A stretch of DNA of 64,000 bases from Carettochelys insculpta (GCF_033958435.1 NC_134137.1:174419501-174483500); one strand, 5' to 3'. Counted from the first letter of the stretch, positions 44,187 to 57,099 are shown. The notes: generated from the letters alone by a model not told the origin. Numbers and translations: made by a program.

Positions 44187-44868
44187 AGCTGTGTCTACAC
44201 GTGCATGCTACTTCGAAGTAGCGGCACTAACTTCGAAATAGCGCCCGTCGCGGCTACACGCGTCGGGCGCTATTTCGAAGTTAACTTCGACGTTAGGCGG
44301 CAAGACGTCGAAGTCGCTAACCTCATGAGGGGCTCGGAATAGCGCCCTACTTCGACGTTCAACGTCGAAGTAGGGACCGTGTAGACGATCCGCGTCCCGC
44401 AACGTCGAAATTGCTGGGTCCTCCATGGCGGCCATCAGCTGTGGGGTTGAGAGATGCTCTCTCTCCAGCCCCTGCGGGGCTCTATGGTCACCGTGGGCAG
44501 CAGCCCTTAGCCCAGGGCTTCTGGCTGCTTCTGCGGCAGCTGGGGATCCATGCTGCAGGCACAGGGTCTGCAACCAGTTGTCAGCTCTGTGTATCTTGTG
44601 TTGTTTAGTGCAACTGTGTCTGGGAGGGGCCCTTTAAGGGAGCGGCTTGCTGTTGAGTCCTCCCTGTGACCCTGTCTGCAGCTGTGCCTGGCACCCTTAT
44701 TTCGATGTGTGCTACTTTGGCGTGTAGACGTACCCTCGCAGCGCCTATTTCGATGTGGTGCCACGCAACGTCGAAGTTGAACATCGACGTTGCCAGCCCT
44801 GGAGGACGTGTAGACGTTATTCATCGAAATAGCCTATTTCGATGTTGGCTTCACGTGTAGACGTAGCC
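44187..44868. mobile_element. CpG-rich TTCGAA/ACGTCGAA MITE, 682 bp
   Basis: Left end AGCTGTGTCTACACGTGCAT and right end (reverse complement GGCTACGTCTACACGTGAAG) are inverted, flanked by AGT on both sides (44,184-44,186 and 44,869-44,871). The first about 220 bp and last about 170 bp are packed with TTCGAA, ACTTCGACGTT and AACGTCGAAGT. The middle (44,415-44,690) is different, GC-rich and possibly left over from a longer autonomous element. No transposase frame recognised. Harbinger-like by termini and 3-bp duplication (inference). Confidence 0.8.
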
Positions 44869-44871
44869 AGT

Positions 44872-45594
44872 GTGTTGAGTAGGCACGTGCTTAGTACCTA
44901 ATTTAGGTAGTTCTGTTGAGTTGTTTGTCAGAACTGATGCCAGTTTCCAGTGTGGTTAAGAAACAACAATTAAAGGTTTCCAGAGTCAAAAGACCTGAAG
45001 TTTTGGTAATGAGCCTTGATTTTACATGATAAAGTCAGACCTGTGGCCCTCACAGACTGAAGTCCCCACTGAGCTACACCCTGTGTCCCATTGGCAGCGG
45101 AAGGGAGCTAAAACTCAGAGAAAGTTGATACTTGGGGTGTAAGCTAAGGAGAGAAACTACTCCATATTATAGGTTGTGTGGTAAGGAGCCCTGTAGCCAT
45201 GCATTGGAACAAACTACATGCCTGGTATGGGAAAGTGTGGGTGATAGGCAGGCAGCACCCTGCCTTGGGTTAAAATTTAATGAAAGCTGTCACCTGTTGC
45301 TTAATTCCATGTCCTTGTTGTGCTTCTGTGTCCACATCAATAGAGGCTTAGCTTGTTCATTGGCATCAGTGGAAAATACTTACCAGTTACCTGAGTTTCT
45401 GGAACATAGTTACACTGTGTGGGGTGAGAAGGAGGAGAGGCAGAATGTGATGTTTGATAGAATGTGTGTAATTTGGATAGTGCATTTTTCAGTGTCTGAA
45501 CGTCTTAGAAAAATGAATGAGTTAATGGTGCATATGTCACTGGGGGAATGGGAATGGGCAATAGGGAAGGGAATCCCTTGAGTATTTCTTCTGT
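44872..45594. other. Intron, nothing recognised
   Basis: The open frame at 45,132-45,581 (+), 149 codons, is the longest uninterrupted non-LINE frame in the window, but it shows no domain, signal or exon-like borders. Confidence 0.4.
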
Positions 45595-45697
45595 CCATTC
45601 CCGTTGGGCCACCTGACATTGGCCACCATTGGAAGACTGGATACTGAGCTGGATGAACCTTTGGTCTGACCCGCTATGGTCATTCTTATGTTTTAAT
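45595..45697 (+). mobile_element. CR1 3' end scrap, plus strand
   Basis: GACCCGCTATGGTCATTCTTATGTTTT is the sense 3' terminus of the CR1 family whose reverse copy lies at 62,465; about 100 bp remain. Confidence 0.7.
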
Positions 45698-45699
45698 AG

Positions 45700-47138
45700 G
45701 CCTTAGTTATATATTAAATATTGAATACATTAAGTCTACATTTCATTATGTGGCGAGGCAGCATCATATCACAATGACAGAGGGAACCAAGGGGTTGGGA
45801 CTGGTTGATCATTTGCTAAATTTGTAATGGGAAATGCAATGGCTCATTTCCAAGTCTCCATTTTAAATAAAAGTGCATGTCTTAAATAAGCCAAAGTCAT
45901 TGCCATCTGATGGCTATTTATTGGCTAGTCAGATGAGTTTGTGGTCTCTGTCCACTATGTCATGCACAAGGCCACATCAGCTTACAGCCTCTTTGTTATC
46001 AGACTAAACAGAGATGAAAACGGTAGGTCTGTCTCCATGCTCATCCTAAGTTTTCACCCTAAAACATGTTCCAAACTACACAGCATCAGTCTGAGAAAGT
46101 ATGGACAACCAATGTCTGCTTCACAAGTTTGTACATACATCATTATCTCTCTGAGACTGTCAGTCTAGTAACTTTCACAAAGTTGTATTTATTTATTTTT
46201 AAAAGAAAGAGACCATTAATCTTTGTTAGGAAGCAAATGAGTTAAGATCTGACAGGAGCAATACAAGCTATTTTAAATTTAATAAAGAAAAAAAATGGGA
46301 GGGATGTTATAAGGTTATTGCATAGGTGCACCACCGAATCTTTGTGTATCTATAATATATACTTCCATGCACGTTTTCCTTATGTGTGGTATCTGAGCAC
46401 CTACCTAGGAGCCTCTTATTCAGTATCTTTAAAAACTGAAGTGAGAGCTGAAGAAGACAAAAACAACCAATCAGTTGGTCCATCTGTATCAATTTTACAG
46501 CTGATAATCCTTATGCTTTAAAAAATCTTTCTACTACCGAAGTCTTATAGTAAGAAAGCTGAGTTTTTTAAGCCACGAGGGAATTTTATATACCCTCATG
46601 TTGTGTCCTGATAAAGATTCAGTCTTCTCTTCTGAAAGTCATGTGTTTGCTTCTTTTAGTAACTGACACATATTTCATAGAAACAATGGGATGGTCACGT
46701 AATCACAGTCTTTGATCACAAGTAAAGGATAAAGCAGTTAAACATTAGCATTGTAGTACTTGGTTTCTGTGGTGCCCCTCCTTTTTCTAATCTATCATCT
46801 TCACAAGCGTACCAGGTTTACATCTGGTAAATCTGGCTATTGTGTATGAGGCCTGCTTGTGAAAAATTTCCACTAAAATAAAAATATCAAGCACTCTATA
46901 GATTTCTTGTGTGCTAATGAGGTTGTGAGGTCCACAACAAGTAGTATTGTAGTTCCCCAGCTTAGTAGATGACAGTTCTGTTATACATTTGAGAGAATTT
47001 GAAGATGTTGGCCAGGGAAGATGTGCTTAGGTAGCATGAAATTAGGTACAAGAAAAAAAAGAAAAGAAAAGAAAAATGAGGAAATGTCATGGTGCCTTCT
47101 GAAGTAGTGTCCTATAAAACCCACTGATTTAGGTGGAC
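45700..47138. other. Intron, nothing recognised
   Basis: An AAAAG-rich tract lies near 47,052-47,078. No supported gene or repeat. Confidence 0.4.
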
Positions 47139-47141
47139 TTT

Positions 47142-47424
47142 GGCTTGCTCTACATTGGGGGCAATGTCAAACTAAGGAATACATCTCCAGCTATCTGAAT
47201 AGCATAGCTGGATTCAACATACCTTAATATGTTATTCTGGCGTCTCCACTGTGGGGGCTCCATGGGAGTAACTTTCCCATCAACTTCTCTTACTCTTCTC
47301 CTTCCAGTGGAGTATGAGATTAGATGGAAATGTGGCCATAGCAAGTCTAGTAAAGACTCACTAAATCGACTCCCGGGAGATCGATCTTCACAGCATTGAT
47401 CTCCCCAGGAGCATAGACAAGGCC
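47142..47424. mobile_element. MITE, 283 bp, third GG-terminal family
   Basis: Left end GGCTTGCTCTACATTGGGGG and right end (reverse complement GGCCTTGTCTATGCTCCTGG) are inverted, flanked by TTT on both sides. Internal stem-loop CCAGCTATCTGAATAGCATAGCTGG and AATCGACTCCCGGGAGATCGAT-type words are seen. Non-coding. Confidence 0.7.
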
Positions 47425-47427
47425 TTT

Positions 47428-48372
47428 GGATTAGACCCTTAGTCTTTAGCCAAGAAAAATTCTGCCTTTGTCTGAATGGGAATTGCATAATTGAATTTCC
47501 AAACTTCACCTTCCTGTCTGAATTTTATCCCTATCTTTTAAAGAACAAGTCATATATTGGACAAGAATTGTTTGCTGCTTTATGCAAAACTATATTTTTG
47601 TCTGGTATACCTCACCTGTATGAACAGACTAGTTCTATTTATTTTAATCAAAGTCCCTTACCGCTAACAGGAAACTTGAATGTAACAGAAATCCACTTGG
47701 TGATTACTATTAGGAATGGTCAGCATTATGTCCTGACCTATGCCACCATAACACATAATTTTCTTGGGCATTATTTGTTTTAAAATTAGCTTCTACAAGT
47801 ATTAACTCTGAGAAGTTCTGTAGTGATGATATCCAAAATATTTGTGGAGAGTGAGGTTGGTGTTGGGTGGGCAGTCTATTGCTGATATATATATTTTATT
47901 CCAGTTGGACTGATCACACTTATTAGTGATGTGGTAGTGTTATTTGGTGTATGTTCCTTTAAAATGTGTCTTATAAAATAGGCTGTTAAAGCTGAACAGA
48001 GCTTGCTAAGCACAGTGTAAATTTAAACAAATACATTACCTTTGCCTCCTTCTGTTATTTGTACAAGGCCGGATTGTAGTGCCTTTATTCATGCCGAGTG
48101 GTATTTTTTCACCGTGAATTGTCTCAGTGATCCTAATGGGATTACTTATTGAGGAAGGTACTCCTGTTGACTGGTACCTTCCATAATACTGCTCAGAGAC
48201 ACTGAGTCAGGTTGATACCCCATTACTCACTTTTGTAGGACTACTCATCCTGAGACACAGAATCACACTTGGGTTATATTTAAACAGCTTTTTGAGGGTG
48301 GGTGAATGGTGCAATTATTTGCATGGTGCTGAAGAAGAATGCCCAAAATGGGGTTTGTTCAGTGGGACTGCT
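47428..48372. other. Intron, nothing recognised
   Basis: No supported gene or repeat. Confidence 0.4.
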
Positions 48373-48375
48373 TAT

Positions 48376-48798
48376 GGCTACGTCTACACTTACAAAAACT
48401 TTGAAATGGCCATGCTAATGGCCAAATCGAAGAATACTAATGAGGTGCTGAAATGAATATTCAGCGCCTCATTAGCATGCTGCCAGCAAAGAGCCACGGT
48501 TTGCTCACCCGCAGCTCAGCTACATAGGGATCCTTTTCAGAAGGACCCTGCCAACATCAAAAACCCCTTATTTCTATCAGCTCATAGGAATAAAGGGATT
48601 TCGATGTTGGCAGGGCCCTTTCAAAAAGGGCCCCCGTGTAGCCGAGCTGTGTGCGAGCGAACCGTGGCACTTTCGAAGTGCCGTGGCTGGTGGCATGCTA
48701 ATGAAGTGCTGAAAATGCATTTCAGTGCCTCATTAGTATTCTTCGATTTGGCCATTAGCATGGCCATTTCGAAGTTGTTTGTAAGTGTAGACACAGCC
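48376..48798. mobile_element. Full-length hairpin MITE, 423 bp, with TAT duplication
   Basis: GGCTACGTCTACACTTACAA at the left pairs with GGCTGTGTCTACACTTACAA (reverse complement of the right end). Pairing continues through CATTAGCAT, CGAAGAATACTAATGAGG and CCAACATC motifs to a loop near 48,575-48,590, so the whole element is one imperfect hairpin with arms of about 200 bp. TAT at 48,373-48,375 and 48,799-48,801 is the target duplication. Non-coding; Harbinger-like by inference. Confidence 0.88.
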
Positions 48799-48801
48799 TA
48801 T

Positions 48802-50799
48802 GAGAGTAACTGCTCAGCAGTAGGACTTAAGGGTTTCAGAATCTAGACCTAAATGTGTAGAAATGAAGCTGCCTGCAAAGAGGACAGAAATACTTCTTTG
48901 CAAACTATATTTGAAACTCTTACCTGTAATAAACATGGTTACAAGGCAGACTGCCAAAACCACAGCTTCATTATAAAACAAACAAACAGAAAATGCCTTA
49001 GGCCATGGCACATAAAATTGTGCGATTCTAAAAAAAGAAAAACCATGCTCATTTTGCAGAGGTACAACTTTGTGTAACCATCCGAATTAAAACATCATAG
49101 TACCCAAGGGCACAGGAAGTCCCAATGGGTGATTCATTTTAAGCTTTATTTACACTAGTATCTGCAAAACTATTCTTGACCTACATAAATCATTGGCCAT
49201 AATACACTTTTATTTTAAGAAGGAGATTTGATGGTAGACTGTCTGCTTTTGAAAACACTTCTAATATGGTGAGCAAAACATCAAACAAGATTAAATCAAA
49301 AGGTGAAATGGAACCCCAGAAGGGAAAAAAACACATGCAATTCTATTTGCTCCTTTTAACTACATATAATTTTCACATTAGAAATAAATAATATAATGTA
49401 CCAATTTTATGGTGTGAAACCAACTCTGTCTGTAAGGAGACCCTTACAGAACATCAGGTATATCACTCAACATTAAATTGAGATTTATTTAGGACCTACA
49501 AGTAACTCATTTTCTCACTGTTCCTGTAAATCAAAACTCTACTCTTAGAAAAAATGTATATGTGCTAAAGAAGATTATCCCATAACCTTAGTGACCTAGT
49601 TTATTGCCCTTCATTTTATATTTTGTTAGAAGTTGAGCTTCAGGAGGTCAAGATCTATGGCTCAACGTAGGGCTTGAAGGACATCTTTCCAGTACACTAA
49701 TAACACTATATTCCAGATACTGCAAGAAAAAAGTATTGGATTTTAGATAAATAATTGAGCTGCTATATTTTTGAAGGTCAGACTGGGTGCTTTTATTTTC
49801 CTGTGGTAATCACACTGACTTTACATCTACCACTTACAATCTCTTTGGTGATCAATAAAGTTATTTTACTATTTATCTTTACTAGTGAGTTTGCCTGAAG
49901 TGTTGGCAAATCGTCTCACGTTTACAAAGTCTGTTATATAGCCATTTTCCGTTGATGAAGTAGTGAACCAATTAATAAACTTACACTGTTTCTCTTGCAA
50001 GACTGCATATTCCTGTGGTACGAGACTGGGAGCTGGGGGGGACTTGTTCATGTACTCTAGCTGAGTGTGGGGCTTTGCTGATGTGCTGGGTGATCACAGT
50101 CCCTGGAGGGGTTTGCTGCTTGTCACAACCAAAACATGGTGAGGGAAGTCCCAGGCTGAAGAGATAAGGGAGCACAGCTGTCTCAGTTGCATGCTGGGGA
50201 GCCTATCACTCCTCCCCCCATGCTTCTTCCCACAATATGTTATAAAAACTACAGCATGACAGAAAATATTTGCTGTTGATCTGCTGCAGACAGCTCTGGC
50301 TCAGTTTGAGTCCCGAGTATGGATAATTATAATTGATGCTGCAGTGAAGACGAAAGTGAAGAGACATCACCACCATGAATTTATCTGCATTAGTTGGGTT
50401 TGATCCCAACAGGTGAATCAAATTATGGCCTTGATCTTGGAAATACCTCTATGCGTGAATAAATGTACTCAGGTGAATATTTTGACAGAACTTGGACTGT
50501 TGATATGATTTAGTTAATTGAATGCATCTATTTTCAGGATCAGAGTGTTAGTAATTCCAGGTATCATTTAATCATTCACCTTGATGTCTATAACATGCAC
50601 CAGTGACTGAACACACACACACACACATATTCTGTGTGGATTTCTACCATTTGAATTTGGAAGTGTTCTCTGATAAATGAGTCAACGTAACAGTTCGATT
50701 CTGACCCTCTCCTAGGTAGCTACCTTTTAAAAATAACAGTACAAATGAGCATTAAGATGGCATAGGAAAATTCTGGCTGTTGCCTTCAGTGCAGACAGA
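48802..50799. other. Intron, with one short CA repeat
   Basis: (CA)n of about 8 units near 50,611-50,626. No supported gene or transposon. Confidence 0.45.
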
Positions 50800-50802
50800 C
50801 TA

Positions 50803-51128
50803 CAAGTTGAACCTCTGTAATCCAGCACTCGTGTCTGGGAACATCTGTAATCCGGCATGAGTTTAGTTAGCCAGATGACCACTTATCATGGATGCGGCCA
50901 AGTTTCCTGTGGTCCCAAAAAGATTGCTTGAAGCCACCAGTACTGGCTGTCAGTGTTCTGTGTTATTTGTTTAGCTCTATTTTAACCCTAACTGTCTTGT
51001 AAGAGCCCAGTAAGCATTGGCAATGCTGGTAATGCTGCCGGACAACACTGACTTCCCATGGTCTGGCAAATTCTCTCATTCGGCACCAGTCAGGTTCCAA
51101 GAGTGACAGACTACAGAAGTTCAACCTC
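50803..51128. mobile_element. Tigger/MER2-like MITE, copy 4
   Basis: Ends CAAGTTGAACCTCTGTAATC and (inverted) GAGGTTGAACTTCTGTAGTC, flanked by TA at 50,801 and 51,129. Full length (326 bp). Confidence 0.85.
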
Positions 51129-51130
51129 TA

Positions 51131-54100
51131 CTGTTGTTTTCTGGGACTGACTGCCAGTTTTGTGAGTGGAAAAGACTAACCAAAATATAATTTTGTTGAG
51201 TTGAGCTGTTATTTCTTCAGTTTAGTGTGCAAAATAAAATAATCTTAAATTCGGTGTGCCATTGCATATTACTTTTATATAGGAATAGTGAGTAACTTTA
51301 CAATCTTTCTGACCAGTGAATGAATTGAATATTGTGCTTGTGTTCTGCTGAAGAGAAATTACTGAAGGAAATGGGTGAAGGCAGAGAAGAGAATACACTT
51401 CTAATGAAAAGAATGTGGCACATACAATTTGCAGTACTCTTACTTCCAATCAAGCTCTTTTGAGAGTTAAATGGTGGGTGGATGGGTTCCATTCCTCACA
51501 TACAGCACCCATGATTCCTCTGTTCCTGAAGTATATTTTTCTTCTAATAGGAAGACCACTGTGCAAAGAAGCATGGGAGAGACAGGAAAAATGAATGGAA
51601 GAATTTGCAGATGTCTTTTCTATGTATCTAATTCTGCATATTACAAAACTGAAAACCCAATACTTCAAACATGTCATTTTTGCAAATATCAAACTTCTGG
51701 AGATTTGCTCCTCTCAGCTCTAGTAAACTGTAATCTAAATATATCAGAAAATCCAGATTGCCCACACATAATTACGCAGTATGTCCTCTGACTAGATGCA
51801 TTTTCTGTTTTTTCCCATCAGGCTAAATTTCCAGTAATTTTTCATGATTAAACCTAATTAATTTTAATAGAATTGTAAAGTGCAAGAACTCAACTTGTAG
51901 CATTGGTTATATGTTAGAAAATCTTAGGGTCTGTTTCGTCTGTAGTACATCTCCTCTGTGGAGAAAGCTATGTTGTCAACTCTTGAATTTTATGAGGAGG
52001 CTTACAATATCTAGTGTGTTTCTTAAAGTCCCAACTTCTGGAGTAATTTGAATGGTTGCACTAAAAAACTTTAGACGTGTCATAATTGCATCACATTGGA
52101 TTAAAAAAAGAAACTAAAACACACAATTTTTATAGTCTAATTTTTAAGCCTGTCTTAAAGCAGAGGACTTGATTTGTGCTTCTTGTGTAACAGGGGTTAT
52201 CAAAATAGAAAATTAGTGAACCAAGCAATCAGTTATTGTCATGTTTCTATAAATATACTGTGTGTATGTTCTACCTGGCATCTGTTTGAGGCTGCTCAGG
52301 TGTTTGGAATTTTACTGTAAGTGGGGGAAAGCACTTGACTGGGAAACGCAGAAATGATGGCCTCAGTTTATCCAGCACCTTTATCCCATGGCGCTGCCAT
52401 TTATCACATGGATTCTCACAGTTGTATTGTATTATAAAAATTACCTCCTATTGTATAAAGTAGCTGGAGATATGGGACTTGTGGGGTTAAAAAAAAAAGT
52501 CCCCTTTGGTTTCTCCCAGAAATTGGGAGACCCTGGCCATGCTGAATTATCTACAGAGGGATGGGTTGGGGCTTGCACATGTGTCCATGTTTTCAGACCT
52601 TTGCAGGCCTTCTTAAATTTCTTCTTAGGGAGGCTCAAAAGGAAAATTGCATGTCCCAGCACACCCAAAAAAAAACTTCTTCCTGGGGCCACCTCAGAAG
52701 AAAAAAGGCCAAAAGTGCCTTTTTATTTCTAGGCTATCTGTGTGGCAGTTTGCAAGGAGTCTTTCTGGCTGCCCTGCTGAACTGGGTCCTCTCTGTAGAG
52801 TTTACCTAGGTAGCTTGTTGTGCTACCCATAGCTTTGGGGGTGGAGATCTCCTGGCTGGCAGTTCCCACTTGCAGCTCAGGAGTCACTTCAGCAGTTGTC
52901 TGCTCAGGGTGATTTCTCTTGCCCAGCTTACTCTTGTATTCTCCTTTTTAAAGGCCTTTTCTCTGCCATATATGATTGGGAGGGAGGAGCAACACTGAAC
53001 GCAGGGTGTATCTGTCATCTTCCCTGTGACTGCAGGGACTACCTATGCAGTCACAGAGCTCCATAAAGAAAAGCTTTGAGGAGACACATGGCTACTGGAG
53101 ACCTCTTGGATGCTCTAATAAAGTCTTTCAAAAACTGAAAATAAAGAGAAGAGAACCTATTTCCTGTTCTATAAAAGTTGTTTGCTTGGTTTTTGGAATA
53201 ACAATTTTGCCCTTTGTTGCGATATTTATTGCAAATCTTAAAATTTGAAAATATAATCCCTAAAGAGTCAGAAGTCACATTAAAAACTAATTGTTTACTA
53301 TCTTTTTAAATTCTTGTGATTGTCTTAAGCTAACCTTATGTATTTTGGGGGACCTGATTTATGGTTTTTGAATTTCTGTTTTTTACAGTACTGGAATAAA
53401 GGCTGGGAATTTTTAAAGGAACCCAAGGGAATTAAATACCCGCATCCTACTGAGATTCAGCAGGAGTTAGATTTCTAACGCCCTTTAGGCACCTTTGAAA
53501 ATTCCAGCCAATATGTGAACTACAAAAGAGTTAATGCATTAGCGTCAACATTGATTTGAACTCGAGTTGTCTGAGTCTGCATAGCAGGCTAAAACAAAAG
53601 TGACATGAGAAAAGCAGTCATCCATCGTTGCCTGATGATAGAGAAGGTTTTAAAAATCAAACACTCCAGTACATCCTGGCAGTGCACAGAGAAAAAGCTA
53701 ATTAATTATAAATAAACTGAATAAATAATTTAAATGTATCACTTATTTTGCCTTTATAGTTTAACTCATGAAAAATCATTTCAATTAAAATTTTTAGCTC
53801 ACTCAGAGATGCAAAGAGTAACTGTGGTTCAAGATGGATGCAAAGTCCTTGATGATTTCCTTTTTTAAAGTCTGTTTTTACAGCAGGGATGATATTAAAA
53901 TCACTAACTGGGAAGAAGGAGACAACACCAAATAAAGTTTCCTCTGAGAGAGTAACTGAGTTGATTTTTAATATGTGAATTATTAAGCATGTTACGTTTA
54001 AGGCCCAATTTGTAAAAAATATCTTGGTATCCCTAGAATTCATGTTATATGTATGAAGTAGTCACAGTTAAGCCATGAATTATAATTTCCCATTTTCTCA

Positions 54101-55585
54101 AGAGCAACAAGAGATGATTCATTCCTGTCATCTACTGGCCCATTGTGGCTCCTTTGCTCTCTTGATGAGAGTTTTCTTGTTCATTGTGACATTGTGGAAC
54201 TATTTGCTTTGACTCTGGTCAGTAGAATGAGAAGGTTGGGGAAAAGATTGGTATTCTTTCATCTGTTTTGGGCTGAGGTCTAATCCTTTACCCAGAATTT
54301 TGCTTTTCTTTCTATGTCTCTTTCATATGTTTCTTTATAATCACAAGTGCACTGCTCTTGAGACTTTTTGTTGCAATCCTCTTATCTCAATTGATTTTTA
54401 GCACTCCCTTCTATTTTTGTGCACTGAGCTGTAGCTAGCAAGTACACCATTGCCTTCCTTCTCATAATATATGAAATACAAGCACATCATTCTGATCTCC
54501 CTTAATTTCAAGATCACATTCAGAATCTTTTTACCCCCAAAATTCCTCCATACCCTTTGCCCAGACTACATCACAAAGTCTGTCACCACATGTAAAGCAG
54601 GTGTATGTGTGTGGTTTGCAAATAGAGAAGCCCTGCTGATGTGGCTTGGTGTGAAGGTCCTGTTAGCACGCCTTTGGAATTACACCAGAGTCTTGGTATA
54701 GAGGTTTTATCAGTGTATCTTTGGTATTGTCTTGAATAAGTGTTAAGAGAACCTTTACACCACACCATGTCATGGGACCTGTCAGTATCTCACACTGGAG
54801 ATGGGTTAATGGGCAAAGGGCAGAAGAAGTCAACTGTATAGGAGGGTGGCTTATCAAATGGCTTTTCAGCTTGTTACTTGGATATCATTTGTGCATGGCT
54901 GGCATTGTTTATACACAATTCTTGAAATTACACCATGCCAACCAAAACATCAAAAGGGAAGAGGAGGTAATTGATTGTTGCTACTGAGAAAAATAGAGCA
55001 GTTTTCATGTTGCTTGAGAGTAGATGGCAAGTTGCTGAGAGTTGGAGAGATGCATTCACTTCTAGATGCCAAAGGCTGGAAAGAAAAAAGCTTATGTGCT
55101 AACTCGAGTCCCGTTGCAGGAAAGGACACAGAGGCCATTGCAAGATGAGCAGGGGGATAAATAGAAAGTGGCCAGCTTCACAATGCAAACAAAAGTATGA
55201 AGGATTTTAAAAATGAAAAGGACATTTTGAATGGGTGTGCGAAGTGAAAGGGTAGCCAGCTGAATTGTCTGAGCCCTGCAAAATGTGGTCATGGTGCCCT
55301 GTATCTGAGAAGGAAGACTGCAATGTTCTGCAGACGCTGAAGTAGAGATCTGTAATTTGGCAAAGACATATAGAAAGGAGCTGCAGTAATCCAGCTATCA
55401 GAGAAGCGAACTAGCAGAGATATTATCAAAGCAAAGGCTTACATGAGCATTGTTGCAGAGGTAATAACATATACATATGTACAAATAAGGCAAGTAGGAA
55501 GAAAGCGGGGAAAATATACACATATAAGGAGAATCTGTAAGGGTAGGTGTGAGGTATCTGTAATCTAATATGTATGCATGTGTAG
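51131..55585. other. Intron, largely unrecognised
   Basis: The part 52,490-53,050 is richer in G+C and carries two A-runs, and may be an old LTR or other repeat, but no ends could be assigned. The remainder is ordinary AT-rich sequence. Confidence 0.35.
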
Positions 55586-55655
55586 AGTGAAATCCTGGCC
55601 TCAGTGAAGTTGGTGAGAGTTTTGCCATTGACTTGAGTGAGGCCAGGATTTCACT
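55586..55655. repeat. 70-bp hairpin repeat
   Basis: AGTGAAATCCTGGCCTCA (55,586-55,603) is perfectly inverted at 55,638-55,655, and the interior partly pairs (TGAAGTT...CATTGACTTGA). I recall this GAAATCCTGGCC...GGCCAGGATTTC hairpin as a recurrent short sauropsid repeat. Confidence 0.8.
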
Positions 55656-55659
55656 TAGT

Positions 55660-56175
55660 GTGTGTGAGTAAACTGACTGGTTTGTAGTTTGGTGGGGGAG
55701 AGTTCCTATTTTTGTTAAAATTTGTTAAAGATTTGAGATTTTAAAGTAATTTTTATACAATAGCTTTTACACACTAGCTTTGTAAAGTGTTTTTGGGATA
55801 CAAATGCAAAAGAAACATTTTTATTTATTTAAGTTGCCCTGTACACTCCTGATGCAAAAGAAGAGGTCCCTTTGGCAGCGTGTCAGCCAACCTAGGTCTC
55901 TGTGTTGTCAATTGTATGGGAAAGGTGTCGTGTGACGCCAGCCTCCTTGTACACATGGAAGCTTTTAAGATTGCAATCTTTAAAACAACAACCAAAACCA
56001 ACATCCCCCCCGACATACGCTAGTTATAATTAAAATGCTGCTGCTCTGCACATAGGAAATGCTAGGCCTAAGCATAGTATAATGGTTTATGAGAACTTTC
56101 GGGGCCTTTGTTCCAATAATGCAACTCTGAAAAGAGCATATTGGGTGTTTAATTATTGAGCAACAATACAAACAT
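55660..56175. other. Intron, nothing recognised
   Basis: No supported gene or repeat. Confidence 0.4.
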
Positions 56176-56178
56176 ATT

Positions 56179-56590
56179 GGCTACATTTACACTAGGGAGT
56201 TTTGTCGACAAAACTGGTATTTTTGTTGGCAAAACCCAGTGACTGTCCATATTCTCAAAGTGTTCTGTCACCAGTAAATTGACAGAATGCAGCACCTTTA
56301 TCAAAAGCATTCTTCCCCATGAGGCAGAAACACCTCTGTTGGCAGAGATCTATTGACAGAATGTCAATCTGGACATTCCAGGGAGGTCTTCTGTCAACAG
56401 ACAGGTCCTCTGAGACACCAGGCAGCCTTATCTGCTGTGCTTCCAGTTGGCAGTTTTGCTGGCAGAGCAGCCTGGCAGTCTGGTTGCTCTCTGTCAACAG
56501 AGCAGATCACTCTTTCAATCCCCTTTGCAGCTTGGTGATATCTTCCAACAGTAACATCTGGTGATGGATCGCTCAAATGTAGACATAGCC
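56179..56590. mobile_element. MITE, 412 bp, TGTCGACA-type family
   Basis: Left end GGCTACATTTACACTAGGGA and right end (reverse complement GGCTATGTCTACATTTGAGC) are inverted. The interior repeats CTGTCAACAG / CTGTTGGCAGAG / TTGTCGACAAAAC words. The flanks ATT and ACT differ, so the duplication is not preserved. Non-coding. Confidence 0.75.
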
Positions 56591-56593
56591 ACT

Positions 56594-57097
56594 GATCACT
56601 AGTTCAGTCCCCTGCTACTTTACAGAACCTAGAAGATATGACAGAATGTGTTAGACTGTTTAGGTATATAGAGTAATTGCCCTTTCTCTCTATGGTGGGT
56701 TAGTGGACTTAGTCTTAGTCACAACTCTTAGAAATGGAAGACAACTTTTTTTGCAAAAGTTATTACTCTTCCTTGTTCCCAGTGAATTTAATCTTTTGTT
56801 GGTTTTGTGGCAAGAGAGATCTGGTGCATTTTGGGGCAGGCATCTGTATTTATGTTTAATTATTTATATACATTTTCCCCTTTTCTGATTTTCTTGGGAA
56901 GAGCTAGTCTGTTGCATTCCTGATGAAGCATTTGACAAGAAAAGTACTGTGAATATTTTTGTCACACAAAGTACATTTTTGTGTTTATCTAAAAGCTTAT
57001 CTCCCAAATGGCTTGAAAACCATGCTTTTGCACTGGATAATGGGTAGTGGAAGAAAATGGCTAAAGAAGAAATACTTTAGTGGTTAATCTGTTTATT
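56594..57097. other. Intron, nothing recognised
   Basis: No supported gene or repeat. Confidence 0.4.
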
Positions 57098-57099
57098 AC

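Noticed and set aside
44208..44860. Several open frames on both strands inside the CpG-rich MITE
   Set aside because: Created by the inverted TTCGAA-rich arms with few stop codons; no transposase motif.
45132..45581. 149-codon open frame on the plus strand
   Set aside because: The longest non-LINE frame, but no recognisable domain, signal, splice-like borders or codon pattern; one such frame is expected by chance in 60 kb of intron.
52490..53050. Possible LTR of an endogenous retrovirus
   Set aside because: GC-richer with polyadenylation-like A runs, but no TG...CA ends, duplication or primer-binding site could be found.
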